This document shows, piece after piece, positions 35,806 through 43,217 of a stretch of DNA of 44,643 nt. Both the position numbers and the translations under genes were made by a program. Every line of letters starts with the position of its first letter. Positions within the stretch are counted from its first letter, which is position 1. This DNA comes from Puniceibacterium sp. Lineage in GTDB: Bacteria > Pseudomonadota > Alphaproteobacteria > Rhodobacterales > Rhodobacteraceae. The DNA is taken from NCBI GenBank assembly GCA_024636635.1, contig JAGXGV010000066.1:1-44643 (forward strand), read 5' to 3'. A model generated the notes under the pieces. The model saw nothing but the letters and a program-made list of their open reading frames with translations, searched no databases and had not been told where the DNA came from.

Positions 35806-36216
35806 ATGAACTGGTTAAAGATCATACATCTTCTCTGCGTCATGGGCTGGATGACCAGCATCTTTGCCGTGCCGCGCGCGCTGATCTACTGGAAGCGCGA
35901 ATTTGCGCAACGCCAGGAATTCGGCCCACTGGGCGATCTGACAATCCGGCTTTACCGGTTCTCCGCCGGGCTTGGGGTGATCGCCCTGATCACCGGCATC
36001 TGGCTGGCGGCCAACTGGGGCTTTCCGACCTGGGCCTGGCTCAAGCTGGCGCTCGTGATGGCGCTGGTCGCACATTACGCCTGGACGGGCCGCATGGTGC
36101 TGCGGGCGAAACGCGGTGTGTTCACCGAATCCGACCGATTCCTGCGCATCTTCAACGAAATCAGCGTCGTCGGCGTGATCGCGATCCTCTGGGTCGTCGT
36201 CGTCAAGCCGTTCTAG
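35806..36216 (+). CDS. HemJ/CopD-like four-helix membrane protein
   Basis: A 136-residue protein with four predicted membrane helices (starting NWLKIIHLLCVMGWMTSIF). His9, an Arg in VPRALIYWK and a Lys in WLKLALVMALV are in positions seen in the UPF0093/HemJ family (protoporphyrinogen oxidase of many alphaproteobacteria). CopD-type copper proteins are a related alternative, and this may be a paralogue rather than HemJ itself. The ATG at 35806 was chosen because residues before it do not look like a membrane start. It lies 12 bases before the DUF599 gene, so the two are probably co-transcribed. Confidence 0.7.
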   Translation: MNWLKIIHLLCVMGWMTSIFAVPRALIYWKREFAQRQEFGPLGDLTIRLYRFSAGLGVIALITGIWLAANWGFPTWAWLKLALVMALVAHYAWTGRMVLRAKRGVFTESDRFLRIFNEISVVGVIAILWVVVVKPF

Positions 36217-36228
36217 CGGGGCGCCGCC

Positions 36229-36990
36229 ATGATCTGGATCGACCAGCTGGCCTTGTTCACGCCCTGGGATTACGGTGCTCTGGCCATATTGCTTCTGGGC
36301 TGGCTTGGCGCGACACGCATCATCGAACATCCTCCGGCGCGGCGACCCTCTGTTTCCTTGCTGATGGCCGATTACCGGCGTGCCTGGCTTCGGCATTTCG
36401 TCGACCGCCAGCCACGGATCTTTGATTCGCAGATCATCGACAACATGCGCCAGGGCGCGGCCTTCTTTGCCTCGGCCAGCATGATCGCCATCGGCGGCGG
36501 TCTGGCGCTGATCGGCAATGCCGACATGCTGCGCGGCGTGGCGCAGGACCTGACGCTGGGCACCGCACCCACCATCGTGTGGGAAATCAAACTGCTGCTG
36601 ATGCTGTTCTTTGCCACCAACGGTTTCCTCAAATTCGTCTGGTCGCACCGGTTGTTCGGCTATTGCGCCGTGCTGATGGCGGCGGTGCCCAACGACATCG
36701 AGAACCCCGTCGCCTACACCCGCGCCGCAAAGTCGGGCGAGATCAACATAACCGCCGCGCGCAGCTTCAACAGCGGGTTGCGGTCCGTCTATTTCGGCAT
36801 AGCCTCGGCCGCCTGGCTGCTGGGTGCCTGGCCGCTGATCGTGGCGGCGGTGTTCACACTTGTGGTGATCCTGCGGCGGGAATTCTGGTCCGCCTCCCGC
36901 GAAGTATTGCTGGATGGCAGCGATCGCGCCCCACACACGCCGCAAACACGCACAGTTGACGCCCATCGCCCGGGCAAACTGCTAGGATGA
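36229..36990 (+). CDS. DUF599 family membrane protein
   Basis: A 253-residue membrane protein with four to five helices. The family is recognised by MADYRRAWLRHFVDRQPRIFDSQIIDNM (in part) near residues 45-75 and the NGFLKFVWSHRLFGYCAVLMAAVP segment, plus a C-terminal SFNSGLRSVYFGIA. Function is unknown. It is 12 bases downstream of the HemJ/CopD-like gene and 4 bases before the small secreted protein gene, so the three look like one transcript. Confidence 0.82.
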   Translation: MIWIDQLALFTPWDYGALAILLLGWLGATRIIEHPPARRPSVSLLMADYRRAWLRHFVDRQPRIFDSQIIDNMRQGAAFFASASMIAIGGGLALIGNADMLRGVAQDLTLGTAPTIVWEIKLLLMLFFATNGFLKFVWSHRLFGYCAVLMAAVPNDIENPVAYTRAAKSGEINITAARSFNSGLRSVYFGIASAAWLLGAWPLIVAAVFTLVVILRREFWSASREVLLDGSDRAPHTPQTRTVDAHRPGKLLG

Positions 36991-36994
36991 CGCC

Positions 36995-37363
36995 ATGAAA
37001 TTACTCTCCGCATGTCTTGTCCTTGCCACGGTTCTGGCCACCGCCGTGCGCGGCGATGCCCCCAAGGTCGTCGCCGTCATGGCCGACAAGATGGGCATGG
37101 GCTGGCGGATTTCCGTCACCCTGCGCCACCCCGACACAGGTTGGGACCATTACGCGGACAGTTGGCGGGTCGAAGATGCCGTCGGCAGCGTGATCGCCAC
37201 CCGCGAACTGCTGCATCCGCACGTGCAGGAACAGCCGTTCACCCGGTCGCTGTCGTCGGTCATGGTGCCCGACGGTGTGCGCGAACTGTTCATTCGCCCG
37301 CATTGCTCTGTCGACGGCTGGGCAAAGAAAACCTACCGGATCGAGATGTCCCCCGATATGTAA
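36995..37363 (+). CDS. Small secreted protein of unknown function
   Basis: A 122-residue protein with a signal peptide (MKLLSACLVLATVLATAVRG, ~1-20). The mature part (VAVMADKMGMGWRISVTLRHPDTGWDHYADSW, described in part) has a beta-sandwich-like pattern and one Cys near the end (PHCSVDGW). I do not recognise the family, but similar short secreted proteins occur in Rhodobacteraceae. Its start is 4 bases after the DUF599 stop, so it is the third gene of that small unit. Confidence 0.7.
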   Translation: MKLLSACLVLATVLATAVRGDAPKVVAVMADKMGMGWRISVTLRHPDTGWDHYADSWRVEDAVGSVIATRELLHPHVQEQPFTRSLSSVMVPDGVRELFIRPHCSVDGWAKKTYRIEMSPDM

Positions 37364-37472
37364 GGGGCCGCCCCCGGCGCACGGGAACGGCCCTCAACTC
37401 CTGTCCCAGGCTCCGGGGGTCAGCTGTGGGGGCGCCGGTTCCGACGAAAGAACAGGCCCCCCCCAAACCGAT

Positions 37473-37583
37473 TTACCTGAACGACCAGAGAAAGGGTTCG
37501 CCCGAACTGTCGTCGACGCCGTCATTGTCGGTGGACACCCAGAAGGTGCCGTCCTGCATCACGGCCAGACCCTCGATCTTGGA
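37473..37583 (-). pseudogene. C-terminal remnant of a phytase-esterase-like gene
   Basis: On the minus strand 37583-37473 translates to a stretch starting SKIEGLAVMQDGTFWVSTDN and ending SSGEPFLWSF before a TAA. Its IEGLAV and VSTDNDGVDDSSGE patterns match the end of the esterase-like-activity-of-phytase family, where they end a ~400-residue secreted protein. Upstream a TGA (37586-37584) stops the frame at once, and gabD begins only 17 bases further on. Only ~37 codons of the gene survive, so a large deletion is likely. Confidence 0.7.
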
Positions 37584-37600
37584 TCAGTTAGCTGGCGGTA

Positions 37601-39076
37601 TCAGACCGACAGGCAAACGTATTTCATCTCGAGGTAATCCTCGATGCCGTGATGGCTGCCTTCGCGGCCCAGACCGGACTGCTTGACCCCGCCGAACGGC
37701 GCCATCTCGGTCGAGATGATGCCGGTATTCACGCCGACGATGCCGTATTCCAGCGCCTCGGCCACCTTGTAGACCCGCTTGAGATCCTTGGCATAAAAAT
37801 ACGACGCCAGACCAAAGATCGTGTCATTGGCCAGCGCGATCACCTCGTCCTCGTCCTCGAACCGGAACAGCGGAGCCAGCGGCCCAAAGGTTTCCTCGGT
37901 CGAGAACAGCATGTCCTTGGTCGCGCCGGTCACGATGGTCGGACCAAAGAAGTTGCCCGACATCTCGTGCTCTTCGCCACCCAGGATGATCTTGGCGCCC
38001 TTGGACTTGGCATCAGCGATATGCTCCTGCACCTTGTCGATGGCCTCGACATTGATCAGCGGCCCCAGTTCGGTTCCGTCCTCAAGCCCGTCGCCCACCT
38101 TCATCGCCGCAACCCGGTTTTTCAGCTTTTCGGCGAAGGCGTCATAGACCCCGGATTGCACATAGATCCGGTTGGCACAGACGCAGGTCTGGCCGTTGTT
38201 GCGGAACTTGCACAGGATCGCGCCTTCTACCGCGGCGTCCAGATCGGCATCGTCGAACACGATGAACGGCGCGTTGCCGCCCAGCTCCATCGAGCATTTC
38301 ATCACCTGATCGGCGGCTTGTTTCAAAAGGATGCGCCCCACCTCGGTGCTGCCGGTAAAGGTCAGCTTGCGCACGGCGGGATTCTCGCAGAACTCCTTGC
38401 CGATTTCGGACGCTGAAGAAGACGGTACCACGTTGAACACTCCCGCCGGGATGCCCGCGCGTTCCGCCAGAACGCCCAGCACGATGGCCGACAGCGGCGT
38501 TTCCTTGGCCGGGCGCGCGACAAAGGCACAGCCCGCCGCCAGTGCGGGACCGGCCTTGCGGGTGATCATCGCGTTGGGGAAATTCCACGGCGTGATCGAC
38601 GCGGCCACACCGATGGGCTGCTTGATCACCATGATGCGCTTGTCGCGCTGGTGGCCGGGGATCATCTCGCCGTAGATGCGCTTGGCCTCTTCGCCGAAGA
38701 ATTCGATGAACGATGCGCCATAAGCGATCTCGCCCTTGGCCTCGGCCAGCGGCTTGCCCTGCTCGGCGGTCAGGATCAGCCCCAGGTCATCCTGGTTCTC
38801 GATCATCAGGTCGAACCATTTGCGCATCACCTGCGCGCGTTCCTTTCCGGTCCACTTGGCCCAGTCCTTTTGCGCGGCTTCGGCCTGCGCGATGGCGCCG
38901 TTCACCTGCGCCCGGGACAGGTCGGCAACCTGGGCGACCACATCGCCCCGGGCGGGATTGGTCACGTCGAATGTGCCCTTCTCGCCATCGACCCACTTTC
39001 CGCCTATATAGGCGCGGGTTTCCAGCAGGCTGGGATCCTTAAGAAGCGAGGCGAGGTTGGTTGTCTGGTCGAGCAT
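37601..39076 (-). CDS. gabD: Succinate-semialdehyde dehydrogenase, NADP-type
   Basis: Oxidises succinate semialdehyde to succinate in GABA breakdown. The 491-residue protein matches GabD throughout, with the cofactor/oxyanion Asn in SITPWNFPNAM, the general base Glu in MELGGNAPF (~263), and the nucleophile Cys in NNGQTCVCANR (~297). The pair CVC at the active site is usual for GabD. A second substrate-type pocket is not recognisable. GGAG lies 8 bases before the ATG at 39076. No GABA transaminase gene is adjacent, so aldehydes from other routes may also be substrates. It is divergent from the alpha/beta hydrolase gene. Confidence 0.94.
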   Translation of the reverse strand: MLDQTTNLASLLKDPSLLETRAYIGGKWVDGEKGTFDVTNPARGDVVAQVADLSRAQVNGAIAQAEAAQKDWAKWTGKERAQVMRKWFDLMIENQDDLGLILTAEQGKPLAEAKGEIAYGASFIEFFGEEAKRIYGEMIPGHQRDKRIMVIKQPIGVAASITPWNFPNAMITRKAGPALAAGCAFVARPAKETPLSAIVLGVLAERAGIPAGVFNVVPSSSASEIGKEFCENPAVRKLTFTGSTEVGRILLKQAADQVMKCSMELGGNAPFIVFDDADLDAAVEGAILCKFRNNGQTCVCANRIYVQSGVYDAFAEKLKNRVAAMKVGDGLEDGTELGPLINVEAIDKVQEHIADAKSKGAKIILGGEEHEMSGNFFGPTIVTGATKDMLFSTEETFGPLAPLFRFEDEDEVIALANDTIFGLASYFYAKDLKRVYKVAEALEYGIVGVNTGIISTEMAPFGGVKQSGLGREGSHHGIEDYLEMKYVCLSV

Positions 39077-39154
39077 GGAAATCTCCGGTTTTGATGCGGC
39101 GTCGTCTGCGTCGTCTGCTATGCCTATAATCCAGAAGCCAGGATGAGGAAAGCG

Positions 39155-39946
39155 ATGGACCTCGACGATGCCTATGACAATGTCAGCTACATTCCCGACG
39201 CCGATGGTTACCCGCTACGCTGGAGCGCCGCCGCCGATACCTTTCGCAAGAATTTGGCGGTGACCGGCCGGGCGCGGCTGGGGGTGATGTACGGACATGG
39301 AACGACGCAGGCGATGGATCTGTTCCTGCCCGATGCCCTGCCTGTAGGCCTGGTCGTGTTTGTGCATGGCGGCTACTGGCGGCGGTTCGACCGTGCGCTG
39401 TTTTCACATTTCGCCGCCGGGCCGCTGGCGCATGGGCAGGCGGTGGCGATGCCGTCCTACGACCTTGTGCCCCGGGTGCGGGTGGCCGACATCACGCGAC
39501 AGGTAGCACAGGCAATCACCGTCGCGGCACACGAAGTGGAGGGTCCGCTGCGCCTTGTGGGCCATTCGGCGGGCGGGCATCTGGTGGCGCGGATGCTGGC
39601 ACCGGGACTGCTGGAGGACGCCCTGCGTGCCCGCATCGCCCATGTCCTGGCGATTTCGCCCGTGTCGGACCTGAGACCGCTGGTGGATACACGGATGAAT
39701 GCCGATTTCCAGCTGGATGCCACCGAAGCATGGGCAGAAAGCCCGGTCTTTCAGCCAGTGCCCGACGTGCCGGTGACCGTCTGGATCGGAGCTAACGAAC
39801 GCCCTGCCTTTCTTGCACAGGCGGATGGGCTTGCCAGGGCCTGGAGTTGCGGCCAGGTGATCGAACCCGGGCGCCACCATTTCGATGTGATCGAGGGCCT
39901 GCGCGACCCCGAAAGCGGGATGGTGCATCGCCTGATGGAGAGCTAG
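39155..39946 (+). CDS. Alpha/beta hydrolase (kynurenine formamidase-like)
   Basis: A 263-residue alpha/beta hydrolase. The oxyanion-region motif HGGYWRRFD and the nucleophile elbow GHSAGGHL (Ser near 136) are those of arylformamidases, and the distal His is probably in RHHFDVIEGL. Arylformamidase splits N-formylkynurenine in tryptophan breakdown, but no other kynurenine genes are present, so the substrate remains open. I chose ATG 39155 because GAGGAA lies just upstream; ATG 39143 is possible. It is divergent from gabD with 78 bases between. Confidence 0.8.
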   Translation: MDLDDAYDNVSYIPDADGYPLRWSAAADTFRKNLAVTGRARLGVMYGHGTTQAMDLFLPDALPVGLVVFVHGGYWRRFDRALFSHFAAGPLAHGQAVAMPSYDLVPRVRVADITRQVAQAITVAAHEVEGPLRLVGHSAGGHLVARMLAPGLLEDALRARIAHVLAISPVSDLRPLVDTRMNADFQLDATEAWAESPVFQPVPDVPVTVWIGANERPAFLAQADGLARAWSCGQVIEPGRHHFDVIEGLRDPESGMVHRLMES

Positions 39947-39970
39947 GCGCGTGCTGCGGCCACCGGATTC

Positions 39971-39993
39971 CGGGTATTTTTAAAAAGAAGAAG
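39971..39993 (+). repeat. Intergenic repeat element, copy 4 (core and purine run)
   Basis: CGGGTATTTTTAAAA followed by AGAAGAAG matches copies 2 and 5 except in the middle bases. It lies 25 bases after the alpha/beta hydrolase stop and ~190 bases before creatinase. The rest of this 234-base gap shows nothing I recognise beyond the GGAGG of creatinase. Confidence 0.6.
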
Positions 39994-40180
39994 CCATCTT
40001 GCGCGGTGCGTTGTTCCGGCGTAACCCTGAAGCCGAAGCGGGGCGATGGCGTCGCCACATGGGTCCGTCCCACGCGCTTTGTTCCCGTCCTGCACGCCGG
40101 GACCTTTCTGTGTCGTATCGCGGCGGGGTCAGGTTTTTGCAGACATCCCCCTCAGATGCGGCGCACTTCTGGAGGGTCAC

Positions 40181-41386
40181 ATGACACAACGTCCTGAATT
40201 CTATCGTTTTCACAATGGCGACAAGGCCGCCCTGCCGTTTTCGCCGGCCGAATATGATGCGCGGCTGTCGATTCTGCGCGGTACGATGGCGCAGCTTGGT
40301 GTCACCGCCTGCGTGTTCACCTCGATGCACAACATCGCCTATTATTCTGGCTTTCTCTACTGCACCTTCGGGCGTCCCTATGGGCTTGTCGTCACGGCGT
40401 CAGATTGTGTCACCGTCTCGGCCGGGATCGACGCGGGCCAGCCGTGGCGGCGGTGCCATGGCGACAATATCACCTACACCGATTGGCAGCGCGACAACTT
40501 CTGGCGCGCGATCCTTTCGGTCACCGGCACCGGGCAGGTGATCGGCTGCGAGGACGATCACCTGACGTTGCAGGCGTCGGGCAAGCTCGACGCGTTTCTG
40601 GCGCCCGCGCGGCGGGTGGCGGTGAACGAGGCCACCATGCGCCAGAGGATGCACAAGTCCCCAGCGGAAATCGCGCTGATCCGGGAAGGTGCGCGGATAG
40701 CGGATGTCGGCGGCTTTGCGATCAAGGATGCGATCCGCGAGGGCGTGCGCGAGATCGACGTGGCGATGGCGGGGCGTGATGCGATGGAGACCGAGATCGC
40801 GCGCGCCTTTCCCGATGCCGAATACCGCGACACCTGGGTCTGGTTTCAGTCGGGACCGAACACCGACGGGGCGCACAACCCGGTGACGTCGCGGGTGCTG
40901 AAACGGGGCGACATCCTGTCGCTCAACACCTTTCCGATGATCTCGGGTTATTATACCGCTCTGGAGCGGACGCTGTTCGTGGAGGAGGTCGATGCCGCCT
41001 CTCTTGCCGTGTGGGAGGCGAACGTGGCCTGCCATGATTTCGGCATGTCGCTGCTCAGGCCGGGCCTGTCCTGCTCCGCAATCACCCACCGGATCAACGG
41101 CTTCCTCGAAGAGCGGCAATTGCTGCAATACCGGACCTTCGGCTATGGCCATTCCTTCGGACTGCTGTCGCATTATTATGGGCGCGAGGCGGGGCTGGAA
41201 CTGCGCGAGGATATCGACACGGTGCTGGAACCGGGGATGGTGATCTCGATGGAGCCGATGCTGACCCTTCCGGCGGGCACGCCGGGGGCGGGCGGATACC
41301 GCGAACATGACATCCTGGTCATCACTGAGGACGGCGCCGAAGGTATCACCCGTTACCCCTACGGTCCCGGATTCAACGTGATCTGA
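40181..41386 (+). CDS. Creatinase (creatine amidinohydrolase)
   Basis: Hydrolyses creatine to sarcosine and urea in the cytoplasm. With ATG 40181 (GGAGG 6 bases before) the product has 401 residues, the family length. The pita-bread fold positions agree exactly with Pseudomonas creatinase numbering: His232 in NTDGAHNPV, Glu262 in ALERTLF, Glu358 in ISMEPML. The N-terminal domain has SMHNIAYYSGFLYCTFGRPYG. It lacks the metal ligands of the related aminopeptidase P fold, as creatinase should. No sarcosine oxidase or urease genes are in the window. A cupin gene converges on it. Confidence 0.95.
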   Translation: MTQRPEFYRFHNGDKAALPFSPAEYDARLSILRGTMAQLGVTACVFTSMHNIAYYSGFLYCTFGRPYGLVVTASDCVTVSAGIDAGQPWRRCHGDNITYTDWQRDNFWRAILSVTGTGQVIGCEDDHLTLQASGKLDAFLAPARRVAVNEATMRQRMHKSPAEIALIREGARIADVGGFAIKDAIREGVREIDVAMAGRDAMETEIARAFPDAEYRDTWVWFQSGPNTDGAHNPVTSRVLKRGDILSLNTFPMISGYYTALERTLFVEEVDAASLAVWEANVACHDFGMSLLRPGLSCSAITHRINGFLEERQLLQYRTFGYGHSFGLLSHYYGREAGLELREDIDTVLEPGMVISMEPMLTLPAGTPGAGGYREHDILVITEDGAEGITRYPYGPGFNVI

Positions 41387-41430
41387 AGCCCTGCTGCCAT
41401 ACGGGCCCCCCAAGTGCGCATGGCCCGCGG

Positions 41431-41766
41431 TCACAGCCGGATGACATACTCCTTGGTCGTGGTTTCGATCACCTCCCAGGTGCCGCTGAACCCTGGGCGC
41501 AGGATGAAGCTGTCGCCAGTGCGACAGGTTCGGGACGAGCCGCCGTCTTCGGTCAGGACAGAGATGCCCGACAGGATGTGGCAATATTCCCATTCGTCAT
41601 AGCGAATGCGCCACTTGCCCGGTGTCGCCCGCCAGATGCCGCAAAACAGACCGTCGCGGTCTTCGAGGTTCCAGGTGGTGAAGCGCGGATCACCCGAAAT
41701 CACGCGGTCCGCTGCGGGGGCATCGTGTTCGGGTTCGACCGAGGGTGTGACGGAAAGCATGTGCAT
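41431..41766 (-). CDS. Cupin domain protein (Cupin_3/DUF861 type)
   Basis: A 111-residue single-domain cupin. The second half carries the fold: WRIRYDEWEYCHILSGISVLTEDGG, then CRTGDSFILRPGFSGTWEVIETTTKEYVI (both in part), as in (S)-ureidoglycine-aminohydrolase-like and related small cupins of unknown role. The Glu/Tyr/His ligand set at EYCHIL is degenerate. I chose ATG 41766; ATG 41760 is equally possible. It lies convergent to creatinase, so a nitrogen-compound link is possible but unproved. Confidence 0.8.
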   Translation of the reverse strand: MHMLSVTPSVEPEHDAPAADRVISGDPRFTTWNLEDRDGLFCGIWRATPGKWRIRYDEWEYCHILSGISVLTEDGGSSRTCRTGDSFILRPGFSGTWEVIETTTKEYVIRL

Positions 41767-41823
41767 GGCAGAGACTCCGGTGGTGTGCGGCCTCATCTGG
41801 CAGCGACTGCGGCGCGGGCGCAA

Positions 41824-41881
41824 GGGGGGCGCTGCCCCCCGTCCTGCGGACTCCCCCTGGGGTATTTGGAAAAAGAAGAAG
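41824..41881 (+). repeat. Intergenic repeat element, copy 5 (hairpin, core, purine run)
   Basis: A GGGGGGC/GCCCCCC hairpin (41824-41840) is followed by GGACTCCCCCT and then GGGGTATTTGGAAA with AAGAAGAAG to 41881. Here the element lies between divergent genes, upstream of the monooxygenase-like gene in the same direction, so it is not simply a terminator. Confidence 0.7.
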
Positions 41882-41944
41882 CCCGGGGTTGTCAGGGGAC
41901 GGAGGGCTGCGCATGGTGCGGCTGGAGAAGGGGGAGGCACAGAC

Positions 41945-42289
41945 ATGATTGCAATCATCTTCGAGGTTGTTCCGGCAGAGGGGCGCAAGGACGAATACCT
42001 CGACATCGCAGCAGCGATGCGGCCCATGGTCGAGGAGGTCGAGGGCTTTCTCTCGGTCGAGAGATTCCAGAGCCTGACCAACCCCGGAAAGCTTCTGTCG
42101 ATCAGTTTCTTCGAGGATGAGGCGGCAGTGGACCGCTGGCGTCGGCTGCACGCGCATCGCGGTGCACAGAAGCGTGGGCGCGAGGGTGTGTTTTCCGATT
42201 ACCGATTGAAGGTCTGCCATGTCATCAGGGATTACGGCATGTTTGACCGCGCCCAGGCGCCAGGGGACAGCCTGGCCGAGCACGGGTAG
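41945..42289 (+). CDS. Antibiotic biosynthesis monooxygenase (ABM) family protein
   Basis: A 114-residue dimeric alpha-beta barrel protein. The family pattern is visible: IAIIFEVVPAEGRKDEYLDIAAAMRPMVEEVEGFLSVE (described in part), then FEDEAAVDRWRRLHAH and a final YRLKVCHVI strand. Relatives include heme-degrading and quinone-forming monooxygenases, but most are uncharacterised. AGGGGGAGGC precedes the ATG at 41945 closely. It is not coupled to its neighbours. Confidence 0.85.
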   Translation: MIAIIFEVVPAEGRKDEYLDIAAAMRPMVEEVEGFLSVERFQSLTNPGKLLSISFFEDEAAVDRWRRLHAHRGAQKRGREGVFSDYRLKVCHVIRDYGMFDRAQAPGDSLAEHG

Positions 42290-42350
42290 TCACGCCCGGA
42301 CGGCCGTCGGCGGCTGACGGTCGCATTTCGTCAGGATCGTCGGCTGGACG

Positions 42351-42389
42351 CCGCAGTCGGGGGCCGCAGTTTGGGGCCGCAGTCGGGGA
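42351..42389. repeat. 13-bp tandem repeat, three copies
   Basis: CCGCAGTCGGGGG, CCGCAGTTTGGGG and CCGCAGTCGGGGA follow each other without gap at 42351-42389, between the ABM gene and the CsbD terminator. The middle copy differs at two bases, and the last base varies. Nothing else was recognised in 42290-42460. Confidence 0.7.
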
Positions 42390-42460
42390 ATGATGCGCCC
42401 GGGAGGGGGGCATGTTCCGCCGCGCGTGTACGGAACGCAGCACGGCACCCGGACAGGAAA

Positions 42461-42485
42461 ACGGCGCCCCTGTCGGGAGCGCCGT
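42461..42485 (-). terminator. Rho-independent terminator of the csbD gene
   Basis: On the minus strand ACGGCGC...GCGCCGT forms a 10-base stem with one bulged base (42485-42461), a 4-base loop and a following TTTTCC. It lies 25 bases after the CsbD stop. Confidence 0.75.
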
Positions 42486-42510
42486 ATCCGTATCAGCGAT
42501 GTGCTGATGA

Positions 42511-42708
42511 TCAGTTGTTGGCCAGGAATTCGTCGACCTCGCGCTGGGCCTCTTCCTTGGACTTGCCGTACTTGGTCTGGATCTTGCCTTCCAGCGTTTC
42601 GCGGTCGCCATCGATTTCCGCCAGTTCGTCATCGGTGAGTTCGCCCCACTTCGACTTTACATTGCCGGTCATCTGCTTCCAGTTACCTTGGATCTGATCC
42701 CAGTTCAT
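42511..42708 (-). CDS. CsbD family stress protein
   Basis: A 65-residue acidic, helical protein of the CsbD family (often induced by general stress; function unclear). The pattern MNWDQIQGNWKQMTGNVKSKWGELTDDEL (in part) and the tail EAQREVDEFLANN are diagnostic. The ATG at 42708 has AAGGA upstream; the earlier ATG at 42723 is in the leader. It is a single-gene unit with its own terminator. Confidence 0.9.
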   Translation of the reverse strand: MNWDQIQGNWKQMTGNVKSKWGELTDDELAEIDGDRETLEGKIQTKYGKSKEEAQREVDEFLANN

Positions 42709-42920
42709 GTCGTATCCTTTCATAAAGGACCCGGGCTGGCCGAGTTGGCCATTGTCCGGGGTTCGGTTTCAGGGTTCCGCCAGATGCACATCATTTGCGC
42801 ATTGGAGGTAGGGTTTCAGCACAGCGTGCTGTGGTAGGGCTCGTGGGACAGGGGCATCATGTCGTCCTGTCCCTCAAAGGCTGCAAACAACGGCAGAAAG
42901 CCGCCGTTTGCGTATCGGCG

Positions 42921-42995
42921 TCAGCGCAATCCGAGGAAAGAGAGGATTACGAGAACGACGACGATCAGGCCGATGATGTAGATAATCTTGTTCAT
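42921..42995 (-). CDS. 24-residue single-helix membrane peptide
   Basis: Below the usual ORF length cutoff, but convincing: ATG 42995 with GAGG about 8 bases upstream (AAAAGAGGACAGTCGC), then MNKIIYIIGLIVVVLVIL and a short end SFLGLR before TGA. Residues ~4-20 form one membrane helix. I recall near-identical peptides annotated as hypothetical in Rhodobacteraceae. It lies between csbD and the aminotransferase and is preceded by a double-hairpin leader (43025-43060). Function is unknown. Confidence 0.8.
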   Translation of the reverse strand: MNKIIYIIGLIVVVLVILSFLGLR

Positions 42996-43024
42996 GCGAC
43001 TGTCCTCTTTTCCGTGTAGGGTAT

Positions 43025-43060
43025 GGGCTTTGCGCCCGTTAGCGTTTGGGCGTTGCGCCC
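43025..43060 (-). repeat. Two similar short hairpins in the leader of the 24-residue peptide
   Basis: GGGCTTTGCGCCC (43025-43037) and GGGCGTTGCGCCC (43048-43060) are near-identical units whose starts are 23 bases apart, each able to fold into a 4-5-base stem. They lie 30-65 bases upstream of the peptide start. They may be an RNA leader structure or only a small duplication. Confidence 0.5.
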
Positions 43061-43140
43061 GGTGTTTCTTTCTGATGGATTAACGTACCTTAGCCTGAAT
43101 GGTTCCCTTTGACGTGCCGGTCTTTCCGCGCGACAGACAA

Positions 43141-43170
43141 AAACGCGCCCCCGGCGAGAGGGGCGCGTTT
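43141..43170. terminator. Bidirectional rho-independent terminator after the aminotransferase gene
   Basis: AAACGCGCCCC and GGGGCGCGTTT (43141-43151 and 43160-43170) form an 11-base stem with an 8-base loop. T runs follow in both directions. It lies ~48 bases after the stop of the aminotransferase gene, which it probably ends. Confidence 0.88.
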
Positions 43171-43217
43171 TTTGGAAGACTGCCGGAATGGATAAGAACG
43201 CCCAAACGGGGCGCGCT

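Noticed and set aside
39099-39116. A 9-bp tandem duplication GCGTCGTCT between gabD and the hydrolase gene
   Set aside because: Only two copies of a short GC-rich unit in a divergent promoter region, which can arise by chance. No consequence is visible.
39981-41890. Frames reading FFFFQIP opposite several repeat copies, as if a conserved peptide
   Set aside because: They arise from the purine run of the intergenic repeat read on the other strand, and start and context differ at each copy.
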